Assembly: GCF_900602065.1 (NCBI RefSeq)
Contig: NZ_UWFN01000200.1
Span: 62,001-126,000 of the forward strand
DNA length: 64,000 bases
DNA from: Pseudomonas viridiflava
Lineage (GTDB): Bacteria > Pseudomonadota > Gammaproteobacteria > Pseudomonadales > Pseudomonadaceae
Direction: 5' to 3'
Every line of letters starts with the position of its first letter. Within the stretch, counting starts at the first letter, position 1. Positions 9,138 to 17,966 of the stretch are shown one piece after another. The notes below the pieces were generated by a model, which was not told where the DNA came from, ran no database searches, and saw nothing but the letters and a program-made list of their open reading frames with translations. The translations under genes were made by a program, and so were the position numbers.

Positions 9138-11336
9138 TTAAATCATTTCCGGCAACGACTTCAGAACTTTATCCAGGGTGATGGGATATTCCCGCACCCG
9201 TGCGCCCGTCGCGTTGTAGATCGCATTGGCAATCGCCGCGCTGACCCCGCACAGGCCGAGTTCGCCGACCCCTTTGGCTTTCATCGGGGAAGACACCGGA
9301 TCGGTTTCGTCGAGGAAAATCACTTCCTGCTCGGGAATGTCGGCGTGTACCGGCACTTCGTAGCCTGCCAGGTCGTGATTGACGAAAAAGCCCAGTCGTT
9401 TGTCCACGGCCAGCTCTTCCATCAGCGCCGCACCAACGCCCATGGTCATCGCCCCGATGACCTGGCTGCGTGCCGATGTCGGGTTGAGGATACGACCTGC
9501 CGCGCAGACCGCCAGCATGCGCCGGACACGGGTCTCACCGGTGGCCATGTTCACCGCGACTTCGACAAAGTGCGCACCGAAGGTCGATTGCTGATACTTC
9601 TTGGCCAGCTCGGCAAACTCAATGGAGTCCTCAGCGACCAGCTCGCCGTTGCGAGCCGCCTGACCCAGCGGCAAGCTGCGCCCGGCGAATTGCACCTGAC
9701 CTTCGCTGAACACTGCATCGTCGGCGCTGTAACCCAGACGTCTGGTCACCGCTTCGCGCAGTTTCACGCACGCGGCATAAACACCTGCGGTCGAACAGTT
9801 GGCACCGAACTGGCCACCGGATCCGGCAGACACCGGGAAGTCCGAATCGCCCAGTTTGACAACGACGTCATCCAGGGTCACGCCCATCATCTCTGCCGCC
9901 GTCTGGGCAATGATGGTATAGCTGCCCGTACCGATATCGGTCATGTCGGTTTCCACCGTGACCTTGCCATTACTGCTCAAACGAACCCTGGCTCCGGATT
10001 TGAGCAGCAGGTTGTTTCGATAAGCGCAGCCCACACCCATACCGATCAGCCAGTTGCCCTCGCGCTGCATGCCGGGGCGTGATTGGCGCTTGTTCCAGCC
10101 GAAACGTTCGGCACCGGTTTGCAGGCACTGGATCAGGTTGCGTTGGGAAAACGGTCGTTGCGGGTTGCCGGGATCGACCTGCGTGTCATTGATGATCCGG
10201 AACTGGATGGGGTCCAGGCCCAGCTTCTCTGCCATCTCGTCCATGGCGATTTCCAGGGCCATCAAGCCTGGTGTTTCACCCGGTGCGCGCATGGCGTTGC
10301 CCTCCGGCAAATCCAGCGTGGCCAGGCGCATAGCGGTCATTCGGTTGTCACCGGCATACAGAAACTGAGTCGGCTGCACGGCGTTCTCCACGCCACCGCC
10401 AGCGAGATCACCGGACCAGCCTTCATGGGCAATGGCGGTGATCTTGCCGTCCTGGCTGGCACCGATGCGAATGCGCTGGATAGTGGCCGGGCGGTGTGTG
10501 GTGTTATTGATGATCTGCGGGCGTGCCAAAGCCACTTTTACCGGGCGGCCGCATTGCTTCGATCCGAGTGCTGCAAGAATGGCGTCAGACCTGATAAACA
10601 GTTTGCCGCCGAAACCTCCGCCGATATAGGGCGACACCAGACGCACATTTTCTTTGGCCAGCCCGAGGGTGGTGGCAACGTCGCCGACACTCCAGGCGAT
10701 CATCTGATTGGACGTCCAGAGGATCAGCTTTTCACCTTCCCAGGTCGCCATGGAACTGTGCGGCTCCATGGCCGCATGAGACTGGTCCGGCGTGGTGTAA
10801 GTCGCATCGAACTGCACTGGCGCTGAACTGAAAGCTCCGGCAAAGTCACCGCGAGCGGTATCCGGCGCTTCGCCCTCCGGTTTGACGGCGGCATTCAGGT
10901 CATGACCCAGATCGTACTGACCGTTGCTGCGCTGATATTCGACCTGCACCAGTTGCGCAGCGGCACGCGCTTCTTCGAAAGACTCGGCCACCACCAGCGC
11001 GATGGCCTGATGGTAGTGCTGGATTTCAGGCCCGCCGAGCAGTTTTGCGGTGTTGTATTTGCCTTTGCCCAGCTTGCCTGCACTGGCTGCCGTGACAATC
11101 CCCAGTACGCCGGGTGCTGCGTTTGCAGCCTCCAGATTCATGGAGCCGATACGACCCTTGGCGATAGCTGAGGTAACGACGTAGCCGTAAGCCTGGTTCG
11201 GCACCGTGTCGTGATGCTCGTAGGCGTAAGGTGCCTGCCCGGTGGTCTTCAGCTTGCCGTCGATGCGTGGTGTGGCCTTGCCGACGACTTTGAGCTGGTC
11301 GATGGGATTGGTAGTAGCCGGGGTATCGAATCTCAT
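9138..11336 (-). CDS. paoC: periplasmic aldehyde oxidoreductase, molybdenum-binding subunit PaoC
   Basis: 732 residues, the same length as E. coli PaoC and colinear throughout (N-terminus [10 protein letters not shown], ends [16 protein letters not shown]). It carries the molybdopterin cytosine dinucleotide site of the xanthine oxidase family; [13 protein letters not shown] and [14 protein letters not shown] are family segments. The catalytic base is Glu692 in [10 protein letters not shown], the same position as in E. coli. The heterotrimer oxidises aldehydes, mostly aromatic ones, to acids in the periplasm. The start overlaps the paoB stop by 4 bp (ATGA), indicating translational coupling. 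The dedicated chaperone gene paoD is not next to it. Confidence 0.96.
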   Translation of the reverse strand: MRFDTPATTNPIDQLKVVGKATPRIDGKLKTTGQAPYAYEHHDTVPNQAYGYVVTSAIAKGRIGSMNLEAANAAPGVLGIVTAASAGKLGKGKYNTAKLLGGPEIQHYHQAIALVVAESFEEARAAAQLVQVEYQRSNGQYDLGHDLNAAVKPEGEAPDTARGDFAGAFSSAPVQFDATYTTPDQSHAAMEPHSSMATWEGEKLILWTSNQMIAWSVGDVATTLGLAKENVRLVSPYIGGGFGGKLFIRSDAILAALGSKQCGRPVKVALARPQIINNTTHRPATIQRIRIGASQDGKITAIAHEGWSGDLAGGGVENAVQPTQFLYAGDNRMTAMRLATLDLPEGNAMRAPGETPGLMALEIAMDEMAEKLGLDPIQFRIINDTQVDPGNPQRPFSQRNLIQCLQTGAERFGWNKRQSRPGMQREGNWLIGMGVGCAYRNNLLLKSGARVRLSSNGKVTVETDMTDIGTGSYTIIAQTAAEMMGVTLDDVVVKLGDSDFPVSAGSGGQFGANCSTAGVYAACVKLREAVTRRLGYSADDAVFSEGQVQFAGRSLPLGQAARNGELVAEDSIEFAELAKKYQQSTFGAHFVEVAVNMATGETRVRRMLAVCAAGRILNPTSARSQVIGAMTMGVGAALMEELAVDKRLGFFVNHDLAGYEVPVHADIPEQEVIFLDETDPVSSPMKAKGVGELGLCGVSAAIANAIYNATGARVREYPITLDKVLKSLPEMI

Positions 11337-12289
11337 GACGTGGCCCTCGCTTGCGCCATGACCGAAGCGAGCGTGCGCTCGGCGAGCGTCACTTTGAATT
11401 CGTTCTCATGGGTTGGCGTCGCGCCATGCAGCAGTTTTGCGGTGACCGCTTTTGCACCCTCAGGCATCAGCGCGTCGGCTTCTTCAACCCTCCATGGCTT
11501 GTGCGCGACGCCGCCCAATGCGACCCGGCCTTTGCCGTTGCTTTGAATCACGGCAGCCACCGAGATCAGCGCAAACGCATAAGAGGCCCGGTCACGGACT
11601 TTCTGGTACAGGTGAGTGCCGCCAATGGGCGCAGGCAGCGTGACAGCAGTAATCAGCTCGTTGGCCGCAAGAGACGTTTCGATGTTGGGGGTAGTGCCTG
11701 GCAGGCGATGGAAGTCGGCAATCGGGATGACCCGGGTGGTGCCATCCGGGCGAACGGTTTCCACTTGCGCATCCAGGACGCGCATTGCAATCGCCATATC
11801 GCTCGGGTGCGTGGCGATACAGGCGCTGCTGACACCGATAATCCCCAGTTGCCGTGTGACGCCGCCGATGGCTGCGCAGCCACTGCCCGGATGGCGCTTG
11901 TTGCAGGCCTGATTAGTGTCGTAGAAGTAAGGGCAGCGGGTGCGCTGCAGCAAATTCCCGGCAGTGGTCGCGGCGTTACGCAGTTGCCCGGAAGCACCGG
12001 ACAGCAGTGCGCGTGACAACACCCCGTAATCCTTGCGTACTCGCGGGTCTGCGGCCAGGTCGGTGTTGCGCACCAGTGCCCCGATGCGTAGCCCGCCATC
12101 AGGCGTTGCTTCAATGCGATCCAGCGCAAGATCATTGACGTCAATAAGATGCAGCGGGGTTTCGATCTCCAGCTTCATCAGGTCCAGCAGGTTAGTGCCA
12201 CCAGCAATGAATTTGGAGCCTTCGGTCTGTGCGGAGTGTGCTGCCGCTTCAGCCGGGGATTGGGCGCGTACATAGGTGAAGGGTCTCAT
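11333..12289 (-). CDS. paoB: periplasmic aldehyde oxidoreductase, FAD-binding subunit PaoB
   Basis: 318 residues of the CO dehydrogenase flavoprotein family. FAD-binding loops are [11 protein letters not shown] (27-37) and TTAGNL (108-113). The PaoB-specific insertion with an extra [4Fe-4S] cluster is present: Cys119, Cys129, Cys138 and Cys157 ([28 protein letters not shown]). This insertion separates PaoB from ordinary xanthine dehydrogenase FAD subunits. It passes electrons from PaoC to its acceptor. Both ends overlap neighbours by 4 bp. Confidence 0.96.
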   Translation of the reverse strand: MRPFTYVRAQSPAEAAAHSAQTEGSKFIAGGTNLLDLMKLEIETPLHLIDVNDLALDRIEATPDGGLRIGALVRNTDLAADPRVRKDYGVLSRALLSGASGQLRNAATTAGNLLQRTRCPYFYDTNQACNKRHPGSGCAAIGGVTRQLGIIGVSSACIATHPSDMAIAMRVLDAQVETVRPDGTTRVIPIADFHRLPGTTPNIETSLAANELITAVTLPAPIGGTHLYQKVRDRASYAFALISVAAVIQSNGKGRVALGGVAHKPWRVEEADALMPEGAKAVTAKLLHGATPTHENEFKVTLAERTLASVMAQARATS

Positions 12290-12981
12290 GCAGTCACCTC
12301 CGCGATTTCGCTGATGGCAGCGATGATGTTGGAGTAGGCACCACAGCGGCAGATATTGCCGCTCATGCGTTCCTGGAACTCACTGGCGATCAGTTGCGGT
12401 CGATCTGTCAGGCTCTGACTGACATGGCTCGGAATGCCCTGACGGATTTCGTCGAGCACTGCGACGGCCGAGCAGATCTGCCCCGGCGTGCAATAGCCGC
12501 ACTGGAAACCGTCGTGTTTGATGAACGCAGCTTGCATCGCGTGCAGGTTGTCCGGGGTTCCCAGACCTTCGACCGTAGTGACCTTCGATCCCTGCTGCAT
12601 CACCGCCAGGGTCAGGCATGAGTTAACCCGTTTGCCATTGACTATCACGGTGCAGGCACCGCATTGACCGTGGTCGCAGCCTTTCTTGGTGCCCGTGAGT
12701 TGTAGGTGCTCGCGCAAGGTATCGAGCAGTGTCGTGCGGGTGTCCAGCTCCAGTTGCCGGGGCACGCCATTCACTTCAAGGGACACCGCTGCACGCACGG
12801 GGCGAGCCATCTGGTTTGCCGCCGAGGCGAGTGCGGAAATGAACGGGGGGAGCGCTACGGTGCTGGCGGTCACTGCGCCCACGATCAGGAATTTGCGTCT
12901 GGTTATTTTCATCAGGTCACGGTCGTCCATTGTTTTGTTCCCGTTTTGATGGGGAAGGGCTGCGAATTCAGCGTTAGCCAT
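12286..12981 (-). CDS. paoA: periplasmic aldehyde oxidoreductase, [2Fe-2S] subunit PaoA
   Basis: 231 residues. A twin-arginine signal ([12 protein letters not shown], Arg28-Arg29) precedes a hydrophobic stretch, so the folded trimer is exported by Tat. The plant-type cluster is held by Cys102, 107, 110, 122 and the second by Cys161, 164, 211, 213. E. coli PaoA has a similar tail before its RR pair, which supports the start at 12981 over the internal ATG at 12930. First gene of paoABC. The 411-bp gap upstream, shared with a divergent LysR gene, contains the ATGAA-N5-TTCAT dyad at 13142. Confidence 0.95.
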   Translation of the reverse strand: MANAEFAALPHQNGNKTMDDRDLMKITRRKFLIVGAVTASTVALPPFISALASAANQMARPVRAAVSLEVNGVPRQLELDTRTTLLDTLREHLQLTGTKKGCDHGQCGACTVIVNGKRVNSCLTLAVMQQGSKVTTVEGLGTPDNLHAMQAAFIKHDGFQCGYCTPGQICSAVAVLDEIRQGIPSHVSQSLTDRPQLIASEFQERMSGNICRCGAYSNIIAAISEIAEVTA

Positions 12982-13141
12982 GGCAGCGGCACCTGTTTCG
13001 GTGCCTTCAGTAAAAGTGGCGTGCGTCGGGCGTCTCTGCGTCCGTTGTTGCCGCCCGATCGGGTCTGGCCGGTTTCAGCGGGATCAAGATTACGACTCGC
13101 GACGGTCGCCGAAAGTTTGAGTCAATCGCTCACTTGCTGTT

Positions 13142-13156
13142 ATGAATTGGTTTCAT
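13142..13156. promoter_or_regulatory. ATGAA-N5-TTCAT dyad, copy 1 (pao side)
   Basis: ATGAA (13142-13146), TTGGT, TTCAT (13152-13156), about 160 bp upstream of the paoA start. It contains the T-N11-A core expected for LysR-type regulators. Confidence 0.6.
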
Positions 13157-13375
13157 GAATCCACGCCTGATCAGTGTCTGGAGGTGACGGTAGTGCCCTG
13201 ACGGCCCACGGACTATGCACGCAGAGCGCAATACACACCTGAGCCCAGCTCATCAATGTGCGTCAGGCCTTTAAAACCGGGTGTTTCACACTGATTACGG
13301 GGGGCGTCCTTCGATACATTTTGAAAACAAACAGCGTGGAGTATTAAGCGCTGGGTGGTTTAATCGCCCCACTGT

Positions 13376-13390
13376 ATGAAGAGGGTTCAT
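13376..13390. promoter_or_regulatory. ATGAA-N5-TTCAT dyad, copy 2 (lysR leader)
   Basis: ATGAA (13376-13380), GAGGG, TTCAT (13386-13390), ending 2 bp before the LysR start codon. The GAGGG centre is also the ribosome-binding site, so bound regulator would block its own expression. Confidence 0.6.
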
Positions 13391-13392
13391 GA

Positions 13393-14286
13393 ATGGCGCG
13401 GGATGGTTATAACGATTTGCTGGCGTTCATCGCCGTGGCGCGGGAAAGAAGCTTCACGCGAGCCGCCGCTCAGCTTGGGGTTTCGCAATCGGCGTTGAGC
13501 CATACCATTCGCTCATTGGAAACCCGTCTGGGCGTGAGGTTGCTGACGCGCACCACTCGCAGCGTGTCGCCGACTGAGGCTGGCGAGAGGCTGTTCGAAA
13601 GCCTTGCGCCGCGTTTCGAAGAGATCGACGCGGATCTGGATGAGGTCATTGGCCTGAGTGACAAACCGCGAGGCACCATTCGCATCACGGCAACCGATCA
13701 CACCGCAAACACGGTGCTCTGGCCAAGGCTGAAAAAAATCCTCCCGGAGTACCCCGATCTCAAAATCGAAATCGTGACTGACTATGGCCTGACTGACATC
13801 GTCGCGCAGCGTTATGACATCGGCGTGCGCTTGGGGGATCAGGTCGCCAAGGACATGATTGCCGTGCGCATCGCGCCGGACATGCGCATGGCCATCGTCG
13901 GCGCGCCGTCCTACCTTGAGCACCGCGCGGCACCGCTGAAACCCGAAGACCTGCATCTACATAACTGCATCAACCTGCGGCTGCCGACCCATGGCGGCTG
14001 TTATGCCTGGGAGTTGGCCAACGGCACAAACGAGCTGCAGATCCGCGTGGACGGGCAACTGACATTCAACGGGGTTTACCAGATTCTTCAGGCCGCACTT
14101 GATGGCGGCGGGCTGGCCTACATTCCGCAGGAACTGGCACAGCCGCATGTCGATGCAGGTCGCCTGAACTGGGTGCTGGAGGAGTGGTTTCCGACCTTTC
14201 CCGGCCTGCATCTGTTCTATGCCAGCCGCCGTCAATCCTCCCGTGCATTGGCGCTGGTCGTGGATGCGCTGCGATTGAATACATGA
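13393..14286 (+). CDS. LysR family regulator of the pao locus (putative)
   Basis: 297 residues; helix-turn-helix at about 5-64 (SFTRAAAQLGVSQSALSHTI) and an effector-binding domain. It is a close paralogue of the regulator at 5242. It is divergent from paoABC and followed by an aldo/keto reductase gene. Identical dyads lie on the pao side, over its own ribosome-binding site, and across its stop codon in front of the reductase gene, which together suggest one regulator controlling all three units. The effector is unknown, possibly an aldehyde or quinone. Confidence 0.93.
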   Translation: MARDGYNDLLAFIAVARERSFTRAAAQLGVSQSALSHTIRSLETRLGVRLLTRTTRSVSPTEAGERLFESLAPRFEEIDADLDEVIGLSDKPRGTIRITATDHTANTVLWPRLKKILPEYPDLKIEIVTDYGLTDIVAQRYDIGVRLGDQVAKDMIAVRIAPDMRMAIVGAPSYLEHRAAPLKPEDLHLHNCINLRLPTHGGCYAWELANGTNELQIRVDGQLTFNGVYQILQAALDGGGLAYIPQELAQPHVDAGRLNWVLEEWFPTFPGLHLFYASRRQSSRALALVVDALRLNT

Positions 14287-14297
14287 ACCTTGTTCAT
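14283..14297. promoter_or_regulatory. ATGAA-N5-TTCAT dyad, copy 3 (reductase side)
   Basis: ATGAA (14283-14287), CCTTG, TTCAT (14293-14297). This is the most symmetric copy (ATGAAC-CTT-GTTCAT). It overlaps the LysR stop codon and lies 88 bp upstream of the aldo/keto reductase start. Confidence 0.6.
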
Positions 14298-14384
14298 AAG
14301 TGCATCTTGATTTCTGGTCTTACTCAATAATTCGCAGGTCCCTAGGATGGGTTGACGTTTATTCAGCCATTTCGAGAGGACCTT

Positions 14385-15410
14385 ATGGATCACCGTTATC
14401 TGGGCCGCAGCGCTCTGAAAGTATCGCCCTTGTGCCTGGGCGCCATGATGTTTGGCGGCGAAACGGATGAGCCCACCTCACGGCGAATCATTGACAAGGC
14501 CTTCGACCAAGGCGTGAATTTCCTCGATACCGCCGATGCCTACCATGCTGGTCGATCGGAAGAAGTAGTCGGTCGAGCCATTGCGGCGCAACGCGATGAC
14601 TGGGTGCTTGCCACCAAGTTCGGTTACCCGACCCCCGATCATCAAGGGCCGAACCAGCAGGGGCAGTCGCGCAAGTGGATCATGCAGGCGGTCGAGGCGA
14701 GTCTGAAGCGGCTGGGCACGGACTACATCGACGTTCTCTACTTCCACCGTGCGCTGACGGATGCGCCGATGGAAGAGGGGATTCGCGCAGTCGGCGATCT
14801 GATTCGGCAGGGCAAGATCCGTTACTACGGGGTCTCCAACTTTCATGGGTGGCGTATTGCGGAAGTGGTGCGCATCGCCGATCAATTGGGCATTGAACGT
14901 CCGGTGGCGAGTGAGCCGTTGTATAACATCGTTGATCGCAGCGCTGAGGTTGAGCAACTACCGGCGGCTGAGCAATACGGTCTGGGTGTCGTGTCTTACA
15001 GCCCGCTCGCCCGCGGTGTGTTGAGTGGCAAGTACGGGGTGGATGCAGCAGTGCCCGCGGACTCCCGTGCCGGGCGTGGCGACAAGCGACTGCAGCAGAC
15101 CGAGTGGCGCCCTGAGTCACTGAAAATCGCCCGGACGATTGCCGAACATGCGGCTGAGCGCGGCACGACGTCTATTGCATTCGCGCTTGCCTGGGTGTTG
15201 AAGAACAGGCTGGTCAGTGCTGCCATTGCCGGGCCACGTACCGAGGCGCAGTGGGACAGTTATCTGGATGCGCTAAGCCTCGAATTGGGGCCTGACGATG
15301 AGAAGCTGGTGGATAGCCTGGTGGTGCCGGGGCATACGTCGACTCACGGGTATACCGATCCGGGGTATCCGGTGCAGGGGCGTAAGACTAGAACCGACCT
15401 GATTGTTTGA
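14385..15410 (+). CDS. aldo/keto reductase
   Basis: 341 residues. The start at 14385 follows GAGAGGACC. The catalytic residues are Asp48, Tyr53 (NFLDTADAYH), Lys78 (LATKFG) and His121 (LYFHRAL). The type resembles YajO/YdhF-like AKRs that reduce aldehydes with NADPH in the cytoplasm. It is probably induced together with paoABC, because the same dyad precedes both. The two enzymes would treat aldehydes by opposite chemistry in different compartments (oxidation in the periplasm, reduction in the cytoplasm). Confidence 0.93.
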   Translation: MDHRYLGRSALKVSPLCLGAMMFGGETDEPTSRRIIDKAFDQGVNFLDTADAYHAGRSEEVVGRAIAAQRDDWVLATKFGYPTPDHQGPNQQGQSRKWIMQAVEASLKRLGTDYIDVLYFHRALTDAPMEEGIRAVGDLIRQGKIRYYGVSNFHGWRIAEVVRIADQLGIERPVASEPLYNIVDRSAEVEQLPAAEQYGLGVVSYSPLARGVLSGKYGVDAAVPADSRAGRGDKRLQQTEWRPESLKIARTIAEHAAERGTTSIAFALAWVLKNRLVSAAIAGPRTEAQWDSYLDALSLELGPDDEKLVDSLVVPGHTSTHGYTDPGYPVQGRKTRTDLIV

Positions 15411-15782
15411 ACTCGCCGGGCTGCTGTAGGAGCTGCCGAAGGCTGCGAAGCGGTGTGTCAGATACCTCGTGATCGGCGCAGAACCTGTGGGACCGGATTC
15501 ATCCGGGAGGGCTGCATTCCAGGTGACGATGATGTGGCGGATGTACTGGCCTCTTCCCTGATGAATCCGGTCCCACGGGGCCAATGTTTACCGCGGACCG
15601 CGTGGTGCCATGGACTCCGGGGCAGCACTTACCGGCCCGAGGCGATCCTGATACCGCCTTTGATCGGCTTTGGATTTTGATCTTAGGCGCCCCGTTAAAC
15701 CACGTCGGCCGGAATTCGATATTGCCATGATCGCCGGTGGCGGCGGGCCCACGCAGCAATGTCCGGAAACGCTGAACACATA
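15411..15782. other. 372-bp gene-free stretch made of palindromic repeats
   Basis: It contains one arm of REP family B (15424-15461), a different inverted repeat with 17-bp perfect arms (15487-15576), and about 190 bp of low-information sequence with GATC-rich runs. No ORF with a ribosome-binding site is visible. Confidence 0.7.
15487..15576. repeat. 17-bp perfect inverted repeat
   Basis: GTGGGACCGGATTCATC (15487-15503) is repeated in inverse orientation at 15560-15576, separated by 56 bp. This is a third type of REP-like element, with GTGGGACC ends. A degenerate relative with GTGGGACC...GGTCCCAC ends lies at 46696-46808. Confidence 0.8.
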
Positions 15783-16907
15783 TCACCACCCATACAACCG
15801 TCCCCAAACCCGCACCTGACCCTCGGCATCAACCGCCTGATACTCCGGGAACTGCGCGCCTGTCGCGCATGCATGGTTGGGCAGGATGCGCAGGCGGCTG
15901 CCGATCGGATAGCGTTCGGTGATGTCGGCTACCGAGGTGCTGATTACCCCGTGCTCCTGATTGGCACCTTCGAATACGGCACCCTCAATCCACTCACCGG
16001 CTTCGGTACAAACCTGTCCATAACCGAAATCGTGTTTCTGCTTCTGCGTGCCTCGATCCCGGCTCATGGCCATCCATCCCGCATCGGTAATGATCCAGCC
16101 TTTTTCCACCTGATGACCAATCACCGTGGTGAGTATGCTCAGGGCCAGTTCATCGGGCTGACAAACGCCGACGTTGAGCATCACCAGATCAAAAAATACA
16201 TAAACCCCCGCACGGACTTCCGTCACGCCTTCAAGGCTGGCAGCTGAAAATGCCGTGGGCGTCGAGCCGATGCTGACCTCAGGGCAAGGCCATCCTTCAG
16301 CACGTATTTTCTCTGCGCCCCGCACACAGGCCAGGCGCTCCTGTTCAGCCATGGCCTGCAATGCTTGCGGGTCATCGAGTTCGTAGCTTGACCCTGCATG
16401 GGTCATGACGCCGCGCAGTTGCATGCCGCCCTCGTGCAAGGTTTGCGTGACCTGCAGCAGGGTCGGGTCCTCGACTTTCAAGCCGGAGCGATGACCGTCG
16501 CTGTCGATTTCGATCCAGACCTCGAAGCAATGGCCATGCGCTTTGCCAAAGCTGACGATTGCGTGGGCGCCCACCAGGCTGTCGGTCACGATACTCAAGC
16601 GACAACCGCTGATCCGCAGGTCCAGCGCCTGCTGCAGTTTCCCCGGCGCCATTGCCACTCCGTAAAGAATGTCGTCGATGCCATGTGCGAAACAATGAGC
16701 CGCTTCTTTCAAGGTCGAGACGGTGATGCCTTGAGCGCCAGCCGAGCGCTGGGCGTCGATGACCGCCAGGCATTTGCTGGTTTTGACATGCGGGCGCAGT
16801 CGAACGCCTAAGGCGTCCATTCGCTGTTGCATACGCCGAATGTTGTGATGCATACGAGGGATGTCGATGACGGCGGCGGGGGTGTCCAGGGTTTGTAAGG
16901 TCGGCAT
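15783..16907 (-). CDS. D-threonine aldolase / D-serine dehydratase family PLP enzyme (DSD1-like)
   Basis: 374 residues from the ATG at 16907 (an upstream in-frame ATG at 16934 lacks a ribosome-binding site). This is a fold-type III, alanine-racemase-like barrel. The PLP lysine is probably Lys42 in RPHVKTSKC, and the metal site His345/Cys347 lies in PNHACATG near the C-terminus. Family members cleave D-threonine-type beta-hydroxy D-amino acids or dehydrate D-serine in the cytoplasm. A divergent LysR gene lies 97 bp away, and two perfect dyads occupy the shared promoter. The exact D-amino acid is not determined by sequence. Confidence 0.9.
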   Translation of the reverse strand: MPTLQTLDTPAAVIDIPRMHHNIRRMQQRMDALGVRLRPHVKTSKCLAVIDAQRSAGAQGITVSTLKEAAHCFAHGIDDILYGVAMAPGKLQQALDLRISGCRLSIVTDSLVGAHAIVSFGKAHGHCFEVWIEIDSDGHRSGLKVEDPTLLQVTQTLHEGGMQLRGVMTHAGSSYELDDPQALQAMAEQERLACVRGAEKIRAEGWPCPEVSIGSTPTAFSAASLEGVTEVRAGVYVFFDLVMLNVGVCQPDELALSILTTVIGHQVEKGWIITDAGWMAMSRDRGTQKQKHDFGYGQVCTEAGEWIEGAVFEGANQEHGVISTSVADITERYPIGSRLRILPNHACATGAQFPEYQAVDAEGQVRVWGRLYGW

Positions 16908-16922
16908 GGTCTTGGCTCTTGA

Positions 16923-16941
16923 TGACAGGTGCATGCTGTCA
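16923..16941. promoter_or_regulatory. dyad TGACAG-N7-CTGTCA in divergent promoter
   Basis: Perfect six-base arms (16923-16928 and 16936-16941), 16 bp upstream of the PLP-enzyme start. Candidate operator of the adjacent LysR regulator. Confidence 0.5.
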
Positions 16942-16969
16942 ATTTACGTCGCTGTCGTAAGCCTGTGGT

Positions 16970-16987
16970 TAAATGCTCTGACATTTA
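16970..16987. promoter_or_regulatory. dyad TAAATG-N6-CATTTA in divergent promoter
   Basis: Perfect six-base arms (16970-16975 and 16982-16987), 17 bp upstream of the LysR start. Its position suits autoregulation. Confidence 0.45.
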
Positions 16988-17004
16988 TCATTAAGTTGAA
17001 TTGA

Positions 17005-17889
17005 ATGATTGCCATCGAAGATTTGCGTCTGGCGGTGACCCTTGCCCGTTCTGAATCCCTCAGCGCAGCGGCCCGAAGCCTGAATGTCTCTCCACCTGCG
17101 TTGTCCATGCGTTTGCGCAAGCTGGAAGGGTTACTGGGGATCAGCCTCGCAAACCGGACTGCCCGACGGTTAAGCCTGACAGCCGAAGGCGAGCGCTTCG
17201 CCCGGCAAAGCGCACTGCTACTGGAGCAGTTGGAAGCGCTGCCTGAGGACTTCAAGCAGTCCGATGATCAACTGCGCGGCACGTTGAGGCTGGCGGCGCC
17301 GTTTGGTTACGGGCGTTTGCGTATCGCGCCTTTGTTAGCCCGTTTCGCCAAATTACACCCGGAGCTGAAGGTCCACCTGGATTTGCGCGAAACGCCCTGG
17401 CCGGACCGTCACGACTGCGACGCAGTGATCCATATCGGTGGCGTCAGCGACAGTTCGTGGATTGCACGTACTCTCGCAGCCAACCAGCGCTGGCTGTGCG
17501 CGAGCCCGGCTTACCTTGAGCAACATGGAACGCCCGAATGCCCAGAGGATTTATTACGGCATCGGTGTATTTGTATTCGCGAAAACGAAGAAGACGTCAC
17601 CCTGTGGCAACTGCGCAGACAGGCAGTGCGGCGGACACTGCGTATCGAGCCAGCGATGCTCAGTAATGACGGTAGCGTCGCCCGGCGTTGGGCGGAGCAG
17701 GACCTGGGGCTGGTTTTACGCTCCCAATGGGATATCAACGATGCGCTGGCGAGCGGGGCGCTGGTGCGGGTCTTGCCGGATTGGGAATTTGACAGCGCCC
17801 CCATCTGCCTGCTGGTTCGCTCCCGGAAAAACCGTACAGCGCGTTTGCAGGCGTTGGTGGCGTTTCTTGAAGAGTCGTTGGGTGATTAA
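17005..17889 (+). CDS. LysR family transcriptional regulator
   Basis: 294 residues; helix-turn-helix near 5-62 (SLSAAARSLNVSPPALSMRL), then a CrgA-type effector domain with TLAANQRWLCASPAYLEQHG and DLLRHRCICIREN segments. It is divergent from the D-threonine aldolase/D-serine dehydratase-like gene and is its likely activator. The start ATG is at the usual position 4 residues before the first helix. A perfect palindrome that could act as a bidirectional terminator lies 14 bp after the stop. Confidence 0.92.
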   Translation: MIAIEDLRLAVTLARSESLSAAARSLNVSPPALSMRLRKLEGLLGISLANRTARRLSLTAEGERFARQSALLLEQLEALPEDFKQSDDQLRGTLRLAAPFGYGRLRIAPLLARFAKLHPELKVHLDLRETPWPDRHDCDAVIHIGGVSDSSWIARTLAANQRWLCASPAYLEQHGTPECPEDLLRHRCICIRENEEDVTLWQLRRQAVRRTLRIEPAMLSNDGSVARRWAEQDLGLVLRSQWDINDALASGALVRVLPDWEFDSAPICLLVRSRKNRTARLQALVAFLEESLGD

Positions 17890-17902
17890 CCTGGAGTGGC
17901 TT

Positions 17903-17934
17903 ATGTGGGAGCCGGGCAAGCCCGGCTCCCACAT
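17903..17934. terminator. 15-bp perfect hairpin between convergent genes
   Basis: ATGTGGGAGCCGGGC and its exact inverse are separated only by AA. The arms match the REP family A ends. Its place between convergent genes suits bidirectional termination, though no T-run follows. Confidence 0.6.
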
Positions 17935-17966
17935 GAAACTGCATTTCAATCAGAGGGTTTTGGGGT

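Larger units (their letters stand above)
12982..13392. other. divergent paoA/lysR intergenic region
   Basis: 411 bp with no ORF of interest. It holds the promoters of paoABC (minus) and of the LysR gene (plus) and two of the three ATGAA-N5-TTCAT dyads of this locus. Confidence 0.8.

Noticed and set aside
9075..10082. 335-residue open frame on the plus strand opposite paoC
   Set aside because: It lies wholly inside paoC, which is a clear orthologue with intact catalytic residues; the antisense frame has a His/Arg/Gln-rich shadow composition and no ribosome-binding site.
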